51,049 nucleotides of DNA from Variovorax boronicumulans NBRC 103145. Lineage in GTDB: Bacteria > Pseudomonadota > Gammaproteobacteria > Burkholderiales > Burkholderiaceae_C. The notes under the pieces were generated by a model, which did not search any database, had not been told where the DNA came from, and saw only the letters and a program-made list of their open reading frames with translations. The position numbers were made by a program, and so were the translations under genes. The DNA lies in assembly GCF_001591345.1 (NCBI RefSeq), contig NZ_BCUS01000040.1:1-51049 (forward strand). The letters run 5' to 3'. Position 1 is the stretch's first letter; each line of letters starts with the position of its first letter. Shown in pieces: positions 41,218-49,738 of the stretch.

Positions 41218-42228
41218 TCAGAAAATCTGCCAACTGAACCAGTAAGCCATCGCCGCCACAAAGGCCGAGGCGGGAATGGTCAGGACCCAGGCCCAGACGA
41301 TGTTCCCCGCCACGCCCCAGCGCACCGCGCTGGCGCGCTGCGTGGCACCGACGCCGACGATGGCGCCCGTGATGGTGTGCGTGGTCGACACCGGAATGCC
41401 CAGCGCGGTGGCCAGGAACAGGGTCAGCGCCCCGCCCGTCTCGGCGCAGAAGCCGCCCACGGGCTTGAGCTTGGTGATCTTCTGGCCCATGGTCTTCACG
41501 ATGCGCCAGCCGCCGAACATGGTGCCCAGCGCAATGGCCGCGTAGCAGCTCACGATGACCCAGGTCGGCGGCACCGCGTCGCTGGCCGAGGCGTAGCCGG
41601 TGGCGATCAGCAGCATCCAGATGATGCCGATGGTCTTCTGCGCGTCGTTGCCGCCGTGGCCCAGGCTGTAGGCACCGGCCGAGACCAGTTGCAATCGCCG
41701 GAACCACCGGTCCACGCGCGACGGCGTGGCACGCCGGAAGCCCCAGGCCACCACGATCATCATCAGCGAGCCCAGCAGGAAGCCCAGCAGCGGCGACACG
41801 AAGATGAAAGCCACGGTCTTCCAGATGCCGGAGGCCACGAGGCCGCTGGTGCCGGTCTTGGCGATCACGGCGCCCACGATGCCGCCGATCAGCGCGTGCG
41901 ACGAGCTGCTCGGGATGCCGTAGTACCAGGTGACGAGGTTCCAGCTGATGGCGCCGATGAGCGCCCCGAACACCACGTGCACGTCGACCACGCCGGGCTG
42001 GGCGATGCCCTTGCCCACGGTGGCCGCCACGCTCAGGTGGAAGACGAAGATCGCGATCAGGTTGAAGAAAGCCGCGAACACCACGGCCTGCCCCGGCTTC
42101 AGCACGCCGGTGGACACCACCGTCGCGATCGAATTGGCGGCATCGTGGAAGCCGTTCATGAAGTCGAACAGGATCGCGAGCGCGACCAGCACCACCACCA
42201 CCCAGAGGGCGACCTGCACCGTTGTCAT
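41218..42228 (-). CDS. pit: Inorganic phosphate transporter, PiT family
   Basis: A 336-residue inner-membrane carrier with about ten hydrophobic segments. The duplicated PiT signatures are present: GFHDAANSIATVV near 26-38 and GGNDAQKTIGII in the second half, with a PSSSSHALIGG loop. It imports metal-phosphate with protons at low affinity. It lies 14 bases after the DUF47 gene; this pairing is common and the DUF47 (PhoU-like) protein is thought to regulate the carrier. Confidence 0.93.
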   Translation of the reverse strand: MTTVQVALWVVVVLVALAILFDFMNGFHDAANSIATVVSTGVLKPGQAVVFAAFFNLIAIFVFHLSVAATVGKGIAQPGVVDVHVVFGALIGAISWNLVTWYYGIPSSSSHALIGGIVGAVIAKTGTSGLVASGIWKTVAFIFVSPLLGFLLGSLMMIVVAWGFRRATPSRVDRWFRRLQLVSAGAYSLGHGGNDAQKTIGIIWMLLIATGYASASDAVPPTWVIVSCYAAIALGTMFGGWRIVKTMGQKITKLKPVGGFCAETGGALTLFLATALGIPVSTTHTITGAIVGVGATQRASAVRWGVAGNIVWAWVLTIPASAFVAAMAYWFSWQIF

Positions 42229-42242
42229 CGGCTGCTACCCGC

Positions 42243-42887
42243 TCAGGAATTCTCGAGGACGATGCCCTCGATCACGTTGGCCACGTCCTCGCACTTGTCG
42301 GTGATCGTCTCGAGCAGCTCGTAGATCGCCTTGAGCTTGATGACCTCGCGCACGTCCGGCTCTTCGCGGAACAGCTTGCTCATGGCGCTGCGCATCACGC
42401 GGTCGGCGTCGGATTCGAGGCGGTCGATTTCCTCGCAGGTCTTGAGCGTGGCCTCGGCCACGGCCGGGTCGGCGATCTTGCCGAGGTACTTCACGGCGTC
42501 CTTGAGGCGGTCGCAGCACTTCACGCTCAGGGCCGTGAGGCGCACGATCTCGTCGGTCATGTGGCGCACGTCGTACAGCGCCATGGTCTCGGCCGAGTCC
42601 TGGATCAGGTCGGCCACGTCGTCCATCGTGTTGATGAGCTTGTGGATCTGCTCGCGGTCGATAGGCGTGATGAAGGTCTTGTGGATCAGGCGGTTGACGT
42701 CGTGCGTCACGCGGTCGGCGGCGCGCTCGGCGTTGTCGACGTCGCGGTTGTACTGTTCGCGCAGGTGCACGTCCGCATAGTGGGTGACGAGCTGCTCGAA
42801 CGCACGCGCCGCCTCCACGATGCGCTCGGCATGCTGGTTGAACATTTCAAAAAAATTGCCCTCTCGGGGCAGCAGCTTGCCGAACAT
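42243..42887 (-). CDS. DUF47 (PhoU-like) phosphate transport regulator
   Basis: A 214-residue all-helical cytoplasmic protein of the DUF47/PhoU-like family: MFGKLLPREGNFFEMFNQHAE, DNAERAADRVTHDV and ETITDKCEDVANVIEGIVLEN, with the E-x3-D-x3 metal-binding patterns of PhoU folds. Encoded directly before the PiT carrier in the same operon. An AGGAG ribosome site precedes the ATG, and direct repeats resembling Pho boxes lie just upstream (42912-42940). Confidence 0.93.
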   Translation of the reverse strand: MFGKLLPREGNFFEMFNQHAERIVEAARAFEQLVTHYADVHLREQYNRDVDNAERAADRVTHDVNRLIHKTFITPIDREQIHKLINTMDDVADLIQDSAETMALYDVRHMTDEIVRLTALSVKCCDRLKDAVKYLGKIADPAVAEATLKTCEEIDRLESDADRVMRSAMSKLFREEPDVREVIKLKAIYELLETITDKCEDVANVIEGIVLENS

Positions 42888-42911
42888 GGAAAAAACTCCT
42901 GGGACGCGCCA

Positions 42912-42940
42912 ATCACAATTTCATGACGCCTTCGTGAAAA
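42912..42940 (-). promoter_or_regulatory. Candidate Pho boxes (11-base repeats) before the DUF47-PiT operon
   Basis: Reading the minus strand, TTTTCAC-GAAG, GCGTCAT-GAAA and TTGTGAT recur at an 11-base period, resembling the PhoB-box unit CTGTCAT plus a four-base AT-rich spacer (4 to 5 of 7 matches each). The last unit ends only 24 bases before the ATG, closer than usual, so the site is a candidate only. Confidence 0.3.
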
Positions 42941-43108
42941 CTTCCCGAGTTTAACGGGCGCGACCGGAACGACCGGTCGGGCCGACCTTCGGGCTCCGGC
43001 GCGACAGGCTCGCTCAGGCCGGCAGCCGCAGTGCCACGACCAGCCGCACGCACGCGGCAACGCCGGCGAGATCGGGCAGGGACAGCCGCATGCCGGCAGC
43101 CCCGAGAG

Positions 43109-43744
43109 TCAGCGGATTTTCTGGATGACCTGGCCGGTCACGCGTGCCAGCGCGGCGCGCGGCACCTTGTCGGGCGCGATCTCGGCCAGCGGCTTGAGCA
43201 CGAAGGCGCGCTCGCGCATGCGCGGGTGCGGCAAGGTCAGCGTGGGGCTTTCGATCACCGAATTGCCGTGCATCAGCAGGTCGAGATCGAGCGTGCGCGG
43301 CGCATTGGGAAAGGGCCGCTCGCGGCCGGCCAGCGTCTCCAGGCGCTGCAGCGCGATGAGCAGCTGCTCCGCGTCGAGCCCGGTGCGCACGGCCACCACG
43401 GCATTGATGAAGTCGGGGCCTTCGGCATCGACCGGTGCACTGCGGTACAGCGACGAGCGGGCCGTGACCTGGGTGCGCTGCAGCGCGCCGATGGCGGCCA
43501 TGGCCTCCTTCACAGTCGCCTCGGCATCGCCCAGGTTGGCGCCAATGGCGACGAAGGCCTGCACGGTCGGGTAGTCCTCGCGCGGACCGCGTGGACGCGA
43601 AGGCGCGCGGCGTGCGGGCGGGCCGCTCTTGCTGCCGGCCGATGGCGGCTTGCCTGCGGCGCGCGGCGCGGGCTTGCCCCCCTTGGCTGCCTTGGCAGCC
43701 GGGGCGCTCTTCTTGCCGTCCTTCGGCCGGTCGGGCGTGCTCAT
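43109..43744 (-). CDS. folK: HPPK, folate biosynthesis pyrophosphokinase, with N-terminal extension
   Basis: A 211-residue protein. The HPPK domain starts near residue 60 (AFVAIGANLGD) and has SSLYRSAPVDAEGPDFINAV, RTLDLDLLMHG and LPHPRMRERAFVL, which carry the pterin, Mg-ATP and catalytic residues of 6-hydroxymethyl-7,8-dihydropterin pyrophosphokinase. The first ~55 residues are a Lys/Ala/Pro/Arg-rich, low-complexity segment not found in E. coli FolK. The ATG overlaps the pcnB stop (ATGA); no better internal start was seen. Third gene of hda-pcnB-folK. Confidence 0.93.
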   Translation of the reverse strand: MSTPDRPKDGKKSAPAAKAAKGGKPAPRAAGKPPSAGSKSGPPARRAPSRPRGPREDYPTVQAFVAIGANLGDAEATVKEAMAAIGALQRTQVTARSSLYRSAPVDAEGPDFINAVVAVRTGLDAEQLLIALQRLETLAGRERPFPNAPRTLDLDLLMHGNSVIESPTLTLPHPRMRERAFVLKPLAEIAPDKVPRAALARVTGQVIQKIR

Positions 43745-45381
43745 TCGCCTGCGGCGCTCCCGCCGCCCTCGCTGCCGCCACCACCACCGCTACCGCTACC
43801 CACGGGGCGCGGCTTGCGCCGGCGCTTGCGCTTGCGCGGCGCGGCGGCTTCGCCGTCCGGCGGCACGGCGTCGGCCTCGATGTCGGGTCTGTCGCCGTCG
43901 TCCGATTCGGTCGCGGCCTGTTTCTGGCGCGCCGGCTGCTCGCTGCGCGGCTTGGGCGCAGCGGCCGGGTCGCGCAGGCGCACGCGCTGGCGCACCTTCT
44001 GTTCTTCGCGGACCTGTTCGAGCAGGTCCTGGCGGCGCAGGTCGTCGGCGGTGCTGAACTCCTGCCACCACTCGGCGATGGCTTCACCGACCTCGCCCAC
44101 GTCGGCACGCAGGCGCATGAAGTCGAAGGCCGCGCGGAAGCGCGCCTGCTCGACCAGGCTGTAGGGCGTGGAGCCGGTGCGCTTGTCGAAGCGCGGCTGC
44201 ATCATCCAGATCTCGCGCATGTCGGCGGCCAGCTTGCCGCGGCCGGACACATCGCCGATGCGCGAATTGAACACGTCATCGATGGCGTCCTGCAGCGCCG
44301 GGAACGGCGGCTGCGGGCGCTGGCCGTGGCGGCCTTCCTGGCGCTGGGCCCAGCCATCACGCACGTCGGCCCACAGCACGCAGGCCAGCAGGAAGCTGGG
44401 CGCCACGGGCTTGCCTTCGCCGACACGGCGGTCGGTGTCCTGCAGGGCGGCCTTCACGAAGGGCTGGTCGGCGCGCTCCACCACCACGTCGAGCAGCGGA
44501 TAGATGCCGGTGGCGAGCCCCAGCTTGCGCAGCTGCTCGACCGTGGCGATGGCGTGGCCGGTCTGCAGCAGCTTGAGCATCTCGTCGAACATGCGGCTTT
44601 GCGGCACATCGGCCAGCAGCTTGCTCGACTCGATGAGTGGCGCGGCGGTCTTGGCTTCCATCTTGAAACCGAGCGCGGCCAGCTTGGCCGAGAAGCGGAT
44701 GGCGCGAATGATGCGCACCGGGTCTTCGCGGTAGCGCGTGACCGGGTCGCCGATCATGCGCAGCGTGAGCTTCTGGGCGTCCTTGATGCCGTTGTGATAG
44801 TCGACCACGACCTGGTTGGCCGGGTCGTAGTACATGGCGTTGACGGTGAAGTCGCGGCGCGCCGCGTCTTCTTCCTGCGGGCCCCAGACGTTGTCGCGCA
44901 GCACGCGGCCGCTGGCGTCCACGGCGTGCTTCATGCTCGCGAGTTCGCCCTTGCTGGTGCGCTCGTTGCCGGCCACCTGCTCGGCGGCGGCGCTGTCCAT
45001 GTAGGCGCGGAAGGTCGAGACCTCGATCACCTCGTGCTCGCGGCCACGCCCGTACACCACGTGCACGATGCGAAAGCGGCGGCCGATGATGAAGGCGCGG
45101 CGGAACAGCGACTTGACCTGCTCGGGCGTGGCGTTGGTGGCCACGTCGAAGTCCTTCGGGCGCAGGCCCAGCAGCAGGTCGCGCACCGCGCCACCCACCA
45201 CGTAGGCCTCGTAGCCGGCCTGCTGCAGCGTGGTGACCACGTTCTTCGCGCGTTCGTCGACCAGGGCGGGATCGATCTTGTGAACCTCTGCCGGCACCTC
45301 CTGGCGCTTGCCGAAGCGGCTCTTGCCCTGCGTGCCCCCGGCGGACTTGCCGAGCAGCTTGTCGATGAATTTCTTGATCAT
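43741..45381 (-). CDS. pcnB: Poly(A) polymerase PcnB
   Basis: A 546-residue class II nucleotidyltransferase that adds 3' poly(A) tails and promotes RNA decay. The catalytic site has GGAVRD (63-68) and DFDVAT (D77, D79). The RNA-binding region follows (FTVNAMYY, then TRYREDPVRIIRAIRFSAKL), which favours poly(A) polymerase over the CCA enzyme. Beyond the helical C-domain the tail is basic then glycine/serine-rich (RKRKRRRKP, then GSGSGGGGGS). In the beta-proteobacterial order hda-pcnB-folK; the gap to hda is 42 bases. Confidence 0.93.
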   Translation of the reverse strand: MIKKFIDKLLGKSAGGTQGKSRFGKRQEVPAEVHKIDPALVDERAKNVVTTLQQAGYEAYVVGGAVRDLLLGLRPKDFDVATNATPEQVKSLFRRAFIIGRRFRIVHVVYGRGREHEVIEVSTFRAYMDSAAAEQVAGNERTSKGELASMKHAVDASGRVLRDNVWGPQEEDAARRDFTVNAMYYDPANQVVVDYHNGIKDAQKLTLRMIGDPVTRYREDPVRIIRAIRFSAKLAALGFKMEAKTAAPLIESSKLLADVPQSRMFDEMLKLLQTGHAIATVEQLRKLGLATGIYPLLDVVVERADQPFVKAALQDTDRRVGEGKPVAPSFLLACVLWADVRDGWAQRQEGRHGQRPQPPFPALQDAIDDVFNSRIGDVSGRGKLAADMREIWMMQPRFDKRTGSTPYSLVEQARFRAAFDFMRLRADVGEVGEAIAEWWQEFSTADDLRRQDLLEQVREEQKVRQRVRLRDPAAAPKPRSEQPARQKQAATESDDGDRPDIEADAVPPDGEAAAPRKRKRRRKPRPVGSGSGGGGGSEGGGSAAGE

Positions 45382-45423
45382 TGGTTGTTTTTCGAGGAGG
45401 AGCAGGCGCTTCTTCTTATCTGT

Positions 45424-46113
45424 CTATTCGTTTTCGAGCATGGAGCGGATCAGCGGAATGGTGATCGCGCGTTGGGTCTGCAGGGCGTAGCCGTCCAACT
45501 GCGACAGCAGCTCCATCAGGCTGCCCAGGTCGCGGCTGAAGCGGTGCAGCATGAAGTCGAGCACGTCGTCGGACAGCATCACGCCGCGCGCGTCGGCCGC
45601 CTGGCGCAGCACCGCGCGGCGTTCGCTTTCACTCAGCACCTGCAGATGGAAGACATGGCCCCAGCCGAGGCGGGTGCGCAGGTCTTCGCGCAGCGGCAGG
45701 TCGGCCGGCGGCAAGGCGCCGGCGGCGACCACGCCGCGCTGCAGGGTCTGGGCGTTGACGAACCAGTTGAAGGCCGCGTGCTGCTGCACCGCGGTGTAGA
45801 GGTGGACGTCGTCGAGCAGGACGGCGCCCCAGCGCTCGTCGAACTCGGGCGGCTCCAGCAGGCCGGCGTGCAGCCAGCCCACGCTGGCGCCCTGCTCGGC
45901 CAGTGCGACACGCACGGATTCGAGCAGGTGGGTCTTGCCACTGCCGCTGTCGCCCCAGAGGTAAGTCGGCACCGGCGAGTGCAGCGCGGGGCTGCCATCG
46001 GCGCCGCCGACCCACACTTGCAGGTGTCGCAGCGCCGCCTCGTTGGGGCCGGCAAAAAAGGCGTCGAAGCTGGGGCCCGTCGCAATGCCGATATCGAGCG
46101 CGAGCTGTTTCAT
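45424..46113 (-). CDS. hda: DnaA regulatory inactivator Hda
   Basis: A 229-residue AAA+ DnaA paralogue that, with the sliding clamp, promotes hydrolysis of DnaA-ATP after initiation. The N-terminal clamp-binding peptide is MKQLALDIG; the P-loop is GDSGSGKT at 54-61 and Walker B LLLDDVHLY. No C-terminal DnaA DNA-binding domain. An ATG five codons upstream (46128) is the alternative start; I prefer 46113 because the clamp motif then sits at the very N-terminus. It is divergent from purM across a 152-base region. Confidence 0.93.
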   Translation of the reverse strand: MKQLALDIGIATGPSFDAFFAGPNEAALRHLQVWVGGADGSPALHSPVPTYLWGDSGSGKTHLLESVRVALAEQGASVGWLHAGLLEPPEFDERWGAVLLDDVHLYTAVQQHAAFNWFVNAQTLQRGVVAAGALPPADLPLREDLRTRLGWGHVFHLQVLSESERRAVLRQAADARGVMLSDDVLDFMLHRFSRDLGSLMELLSQLDGYALQTQRAITIPLIRSMLENE

Positions 46114-46265
46114 CCCGGGAAGGTTCATGGAGGGGGCCCGGAGGGCCCTTAAAATCGTGAGGAATTCTATCGGCCCGGCCGCCTCGGTCGCCGGCGCCTC
46201 CCCTGCCCGACCTTCCTCGCCGCTTCGCGAACCTTTTCGCTCCTTCTTCTCGACACCGCCCGCCC

Positions 46266-47306
46266 ATGACCTCCTCCACGCCCACCCCGCTCAGCTACAA
46301 GGACGCCGGTGTCGATATCGACGCAGGCGACGCCCTGGTCGACCGCATCAAGCCGCTGGCGAAGAAAACCATGCGCGAAGGCGTGCTGGCCGGCATCGGC
46401 GGCTTCGGCGCGCTGTTCGAAGTGCCCAAGCGCTACAAGGAACCCGTGCTGGTGAGCGGCACCGACGGCGTGGGCACCAAGCTCAAGCTGGCCTTCGAAT
46501 GGAACATGCACGACACGGTCGGCATCGACCTCGTGGCCATGAGCGTCAACGACGTGCTGGTGCAAGGCGCCGAGCCCCTGTTCTTCCTGGATTACTTCGC
46601 CTGCGGCAAGCTCGACGTGGACACGGCCGCGGCCGTGGTCGGCGGCATCGCCCGCGGCTGCGAAATCTCGGGTTGCGCCCTCATCGGCGGCGAAACCGCC
46701 GAAATGCCCGGCATGTACCCGGCCGGCGAATACGACCTGGCCGGTTTTGCGGTCGGCGCGGTCGAAAAGTCGAAGATCCTCACGGGCCAGAACGTCAAGC
46801 CCGGTGACGTGGTGCTGGGCCTGGCCTCGGCCGGCGTGCATTCCAACGGTTTCAGCCTCGTGCGCAAGGTGATCGAGCGCGCCGGCGCCGATTTGCCCGC
46901 CACCCTGGACGGCAAGCCCTTCCGCGAAGCCGTGATGGAACCCACCCACCTGTACGTGAAGCCCGTGCTCGAGGCGCTGGGCAAGCACCCGATCAAGGCC
47001 CTGGCCCACATCACCGGTGGCGGCCTGCTCGAGAACATCCCGCGCGTGCTGCCCGAAGGCACCGCCGCCCACCTGAAGAAGGGCAGCTGGCCCCAGACCG
47101 AGTTGTTCGCCTGGCTGCAGAAGGTGGCCGGCATCGACGACATCGAGATGAACCGCACCTTCAACAACGGCATCGGCATGGTCGTGGTGATCGATGCGGC
47201 CGAAGCCGCCGCCTGCGCCGCCACGCTGCGCGCCGCCGGTGAGTCGGTGCACGAGATCGGCGTGATCGCCGAGCGCGGCGACGGCGCGGCCGTGGTCGTC
47301 GCCTGA
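46266..47306 (+). CDS. purM: Phosphoribosylformylglycinamidine cyclo-ligase
   Basis: A 346-residue AIR synthetase, fifth step of purine synthesis. Seen are [21 protein letters not shown], the ATP-binding [36 protein letters not shown] and [13 protein letters not shown]. Length is normal. The start follows a C/T-rich leader. Divergent from hda, 51 bases before the AI-2E-type gene. Confidence 0.96.
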   Translation: MTSSTPTPLSYKDAGVDIDAGDALVDRIKPLAKKTMREGVLAGIGGFGALFEVPKRYKEPVLVSGTDGVGTKLKLAFEWNMHDTVGIDLVAMSVNDVLVQGAEPLFFLDYFACGKLDVDTAAAVVGGIARGCEISGCALIGGETAEMPGMYPAGEYDLAGFAVGAVEKSKILTGQNVKPGDVVLGLASAGVHSNGFSLVRKVIERAGADLPATLDGKPFREAVMEPTHLYVKPVLEALGKHPIKALAHITGGGLLENIPRVLPEGTAAHLKKGSWPQTELFAWLQKVAGIDDIEMNRTFNNGIGMVVVIDAAEAAACAATLRAAGESVHEIGVIAERGDGAAVVVA

Positions 47307-47356
47307 TCGCGCGCCCGTTCTTTTTTCTCTTCCTCACCGCACGCCCCGCACCCCGG

Positions 47357-48427
47357 ATGGCCACGCCGCTGCCCGACGCCACCCTCGCCGCCCCGCCCCC
47401 GGCCGCCGCCTCCCGCCACGTGGTACTGGCCAGCTACCTGCTGATGCTCGCGGGGCTGATGCTCGTGATGTGGCAGCACCTGCTGCCGGGGCTGCTGTGC
47501 GTGTGCATCGGCTTCCTGGTCGCACGCTGGTTCGCCCGGCTGCTGGGCGGCTGGCTGTCGCGCCTGAAGCCCCTGCGTTCCACCGCCGGCAGCCTGGCCC
47601 GGGTGGTGGCGGTCACGCTGGTGCTGCTGGGCCCGATCGGCCTGGTCACGCTGGGGTTCTCGCAGGCGCGCGAGTACGTGCTCGATGCGCCCGACCAGTA
47701 CCGCGAACTGCTCGACTACACGGCCCGCACGGTGCTCGAACTGCGCTCCAAGCTGCCGGCCGACATCGCCGTCTACCTGCCCGAGGGCGCGGCCGAGGTG
47801 CAGCGCATCGTCGCCAACTACCTGCGCACGCAGGCCGGCTCGCTCGCCATGGCCGGGCGCGCCTGGCTGGGCGGGCTGCTGTTCGCCTACGTGGGCCTGA
47901 TCATCGGCGCGCTGGCCGCCGTGGCGCCGGCGCCGGCCCAGCGCCGGCCGCTGGCGCAGCAGATGTTCCAGCGCATCACCACCTTCGGCGAGGCCTTCGG
48001 CCAGATCGTCGCGGCGCAGTTCTGGATCGCCGCCTTCAACACGCTGCTGACCGCGATCTTCCTGCTGTTCCTGATGCCGCTGTGGGGCCTCGAGCTGCCC
48101 TACACGCCCGCCCTCATCACGCTGACCTTCGTGGCCGGGCTGGTGCCGATCGTGGGCAACCTGGTCTGCAACTCGGTGATCACGCTGGTGGCGCTGTCGG
48201 TGTCGCCGGTCACGGCCGCGGCCTGCCTGGGCTTCCTGATCCTGATCCACAAGGCCGAGTACGTGATCAACGCCAAGGTGGTCGGTGCACGCACGCAGAT
48301 GCGCGTGTGGGAGCTGCTGTCGGTGATGTTCGTGGCCGAGGCGGTGTTCGGCCCCGCCGGGCTGGTGGCGGCGCCCCTGTACTACGCGTACCTGAAAAAA
48401 GAACTGCACGCAGGCGGCCTGGTCTAG
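47357..48427 (+). CDS. AI-2E family transporter (PerM/YdiK-type membrane protein)
   Basis: A 356-residue membrane protein with about seven hydrophobic helices: two near the N-terminus, and a group after residue 165. The C-terminal half (ALITLTFVAGLVPIVGNLVC; VVGARTQMRVWELLSVMF) has the AI-2E/PerM family signature, including the P-x-x-GN element. Substrates are diverse and mostly unknown; autoinducer export is shown for one member only. Start 47357 (MATPLPDA) precedes a proline/alanine-rich lead. It follows purM as in related genomes. Confidence 0.88.
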   Translation: MATPLPDATLAAPPPAAASRHVVLASYLLMLAGLMLVMWQHLLPGLLCVCIGFLVARWFARLLGGWLSRLKPLRSTAGSLARVVAVTLVLLGPIGLVTLGFSQAREYVLDAPDQYRELLDYTARTVLELRSKLPADIAVYLPEGAAEVQRIVANYLRTQAGSLAMAGRAWLGGLLFAYVGLIIGALAAVAPAPAQRRPLAQQMFQRITTFGEAFGQIVAAQFWIAAFNTLLTAIFLLFLMPLWGLELPYTPALITLTFVAGLVPIVGNLVCNSVITLVALSVSPVTAAACLGFLILIHKAEYVINAKVVGARTQMRVWELLSVMFVAEAVFGPAGLVAAPLYYAYLKKELHAGGLV

Positions 48428-48539
48428 CGACCGGGCAATGTCCTGATCTGATCGGTTCCGGTCCGCTTCGGCGCGGACGAAGCGCTGGCGGCGTCCAAGA
48501 ATAGGCGGCATCATCCACTTTGCCTTGCCCGCCTCCGCC

Positions 48540-49112
48540 ATGACCACCTGTCTGATTGTGATCGACGCCCAGGAGTCGTTCCGCCACCGCCCGTACTGGA
48601 ACGCGGCCCTGCTCGCGCCCTACCTCGAGGCCCAGAACGCGCTGATCGCCGGCGCCGTGGCGGCCGGACTGCCGGTGGTGCGTGTTTTCCACATCGATGC
48701 GCCGCCATCCCCGGCCAACCCCTTCGCGCTCGAATCGGGCCATGTGCGACCGATCGACGGCCTCGCGCCTTTCGAGGCGGCCGCCACCTTCACCAAGCAC
48801 CGCCACAGCGCGCTGGTCAACAGCGGGCTCGATGTGTGGCTCACGCAGCACGGCATCCGCCGCCTGATCGTGAGCGGCATCCGCACCGAACAGTGCTGCG
48901 AAACCACCACGCGCCACGCCTCGGACCTGGGCTGGGAGGTCGACTACGTGACCGACGCCACCCTCACCTTCGACATGGTGCAGCCCGACGGCCGGCCGCT
49001 GTCGGCCGCCGACATCAAGGCGCGCACGGCGACTGTGCTGGACGGGCGCTTCGCCACGGTCTGCAGCGTGGCACAGGCGCTTGAGCGCGCCACGGAAGGC
49101 GCAGCCGCATGA
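48540..49112 (+). CDS. Isochorismatase family cysteine hydrolase
   Basis: A 190-residue hydrolase of the isochorismatase/nicotinamidase fold. The triad is visible as Asp in VIDAQESF, Lys in FTKHRHSAL and Cys in GIRTEQCCETT. Substrates in the family include isochorismate, nicotinamide and N-carbamoyl compounds; this one cannot be assigned. Start 48540 begins MTTCLIVIDAQ; a TTG five codons upstream is unlikely. Its last codons overlap the PfpI gene start (ATGA). Confidence 0.88.
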   Translation: MTTCLIVIDAQESFRHRPYWNAALLAPYLEAQNALIAGAVAAGLPVVRVFHIDAPPSPANPFALESGHVRPIDGLAPFEAAATFTKHRHSALVNSGLDVWLTQHGIRRLIVSGIRTEQCCETTTRHASDLGWEVDYVTDATLTFDMVQPDGRPLSAADIKARTATVLDGRFATVCSVAQALERATEGAAA

Positions 49113-49738
49113 CCCCGCTGCGCGTGCGCATCCTGGCCTACGACGGCGTCGAAGCGCTCGATTTCGCCGGCCCCTTCGAGGTCTTCACCACCGCTGTCCG
49201 CGTCCACCAGCGCCTGCAGCCGGGTGCGCCCGCGCCGTTCGAGGTCGCCTCGGTCGCCCACACCCGCGCCGGAGAACCGGTGCAGGCGCGGGCCGGCCTG
49301 CGGCTGCTCGCCGACCACACGCTGGCCGATGCCGCCGCCACCGCCGACGTGCTGGTCGTCCCCGGCGGCGTGGTCGATGCGCCGATGGCGAGCCCCGACA
49401 CCCTGCGCTGGATCGCCCGGTGCGCGGCCAGCGCGCAGCTCGTCGCCTCGGTCTGCACCGGCGTCTTCCTGCTCGCGCAAAGCGGCGTCGTGACGCGCGA
49501 GGCGGTCACCACGCACTGGGAAGACCTCGCCGACCTGCGCGCCCAATTCCCGCAGCTCGACGTACGCGACGGCGTGCGCTGGGTCGACACCGGCCGCATC
49601 GTCAGCTCGGCCGGCATCAGCGCGGGCATCGACATGAGCCTGCACTTGGTCGAACGCCTGGCCGGACGCGACCTGGCCGAGCGCACCGCGCACCAGATGG
49701 ACTACGCATGGACCCGCAACGAGCCCCTGTCCGCGTAG
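49109..49738 (+). CDS. DJ-1/PfpI family protein
   Basis: A 209-residue class I glutamine amidotransferase-like protein. The nucleophile elbow is SVCTGVFLLA, with the conserved FAGPFEVF near residue 20 and AGISAGIDMSLHL at the end. The family includes glyoxalase III, isonitrile hydratase and regulator-linked proteins; the A-G-x-SAGID segment is typical of the isonitrile-hydratase/GlxA-associated subgroup. Overlaps the isochorismatase gene before it (ATGA) and the AraC gene after it by 31 bases. Confidence 0.87.
   Translation: MTPLRVRILAYDGVEALDFAGPFEVFTTAVRVHQRLQPGAPAPFEVASVAHTRAGEPVQARAGLRLLADHTLADAAATADVLVVPGGVVDAPMASPDTLRWIARCAASAQLVASVCTGVFLLAQSGVVTREAVTTHWEDLADLRAQFPQLDVRDGVRWVDTGRIVSSAGISAGIDMSLHLVERLAGRDLAERTAHQMDYAWTRNEPLSA

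Noticed and set aside
42961..42979. Inverted repeat CGACCG/CGGTCG upstream of the DUF47 gene
   Set aside because: Six-base stem without a T-run and no gene ending into it; not a credible terminator.
43014..43091. A 25-codon ATG frame on the minus strand after folK
   Set aside because: Short, no ribosome site and no recognisable sequence; chance is the simplest explanation.
43591..46152. An 853-codon open frame on the plus strand opposite pcnB and hda
   Set aside because: It crosses three well-supported minus-strand genes and has the low-complexity composition of an antisense shadow.
46130..46152. GGGCCC-rich inverted repeat between hda and purM
   Set aside because: GGGCCC is self-complementary and expected often at this base composition; no regulatory family fits.
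48461..48478. GTCCGC/GCGGAC hairpin after the AI-2E-type gene
   Set aside because: It follows the right gene but lacks a T-run and has a short stem, so I do not call it a terminator.
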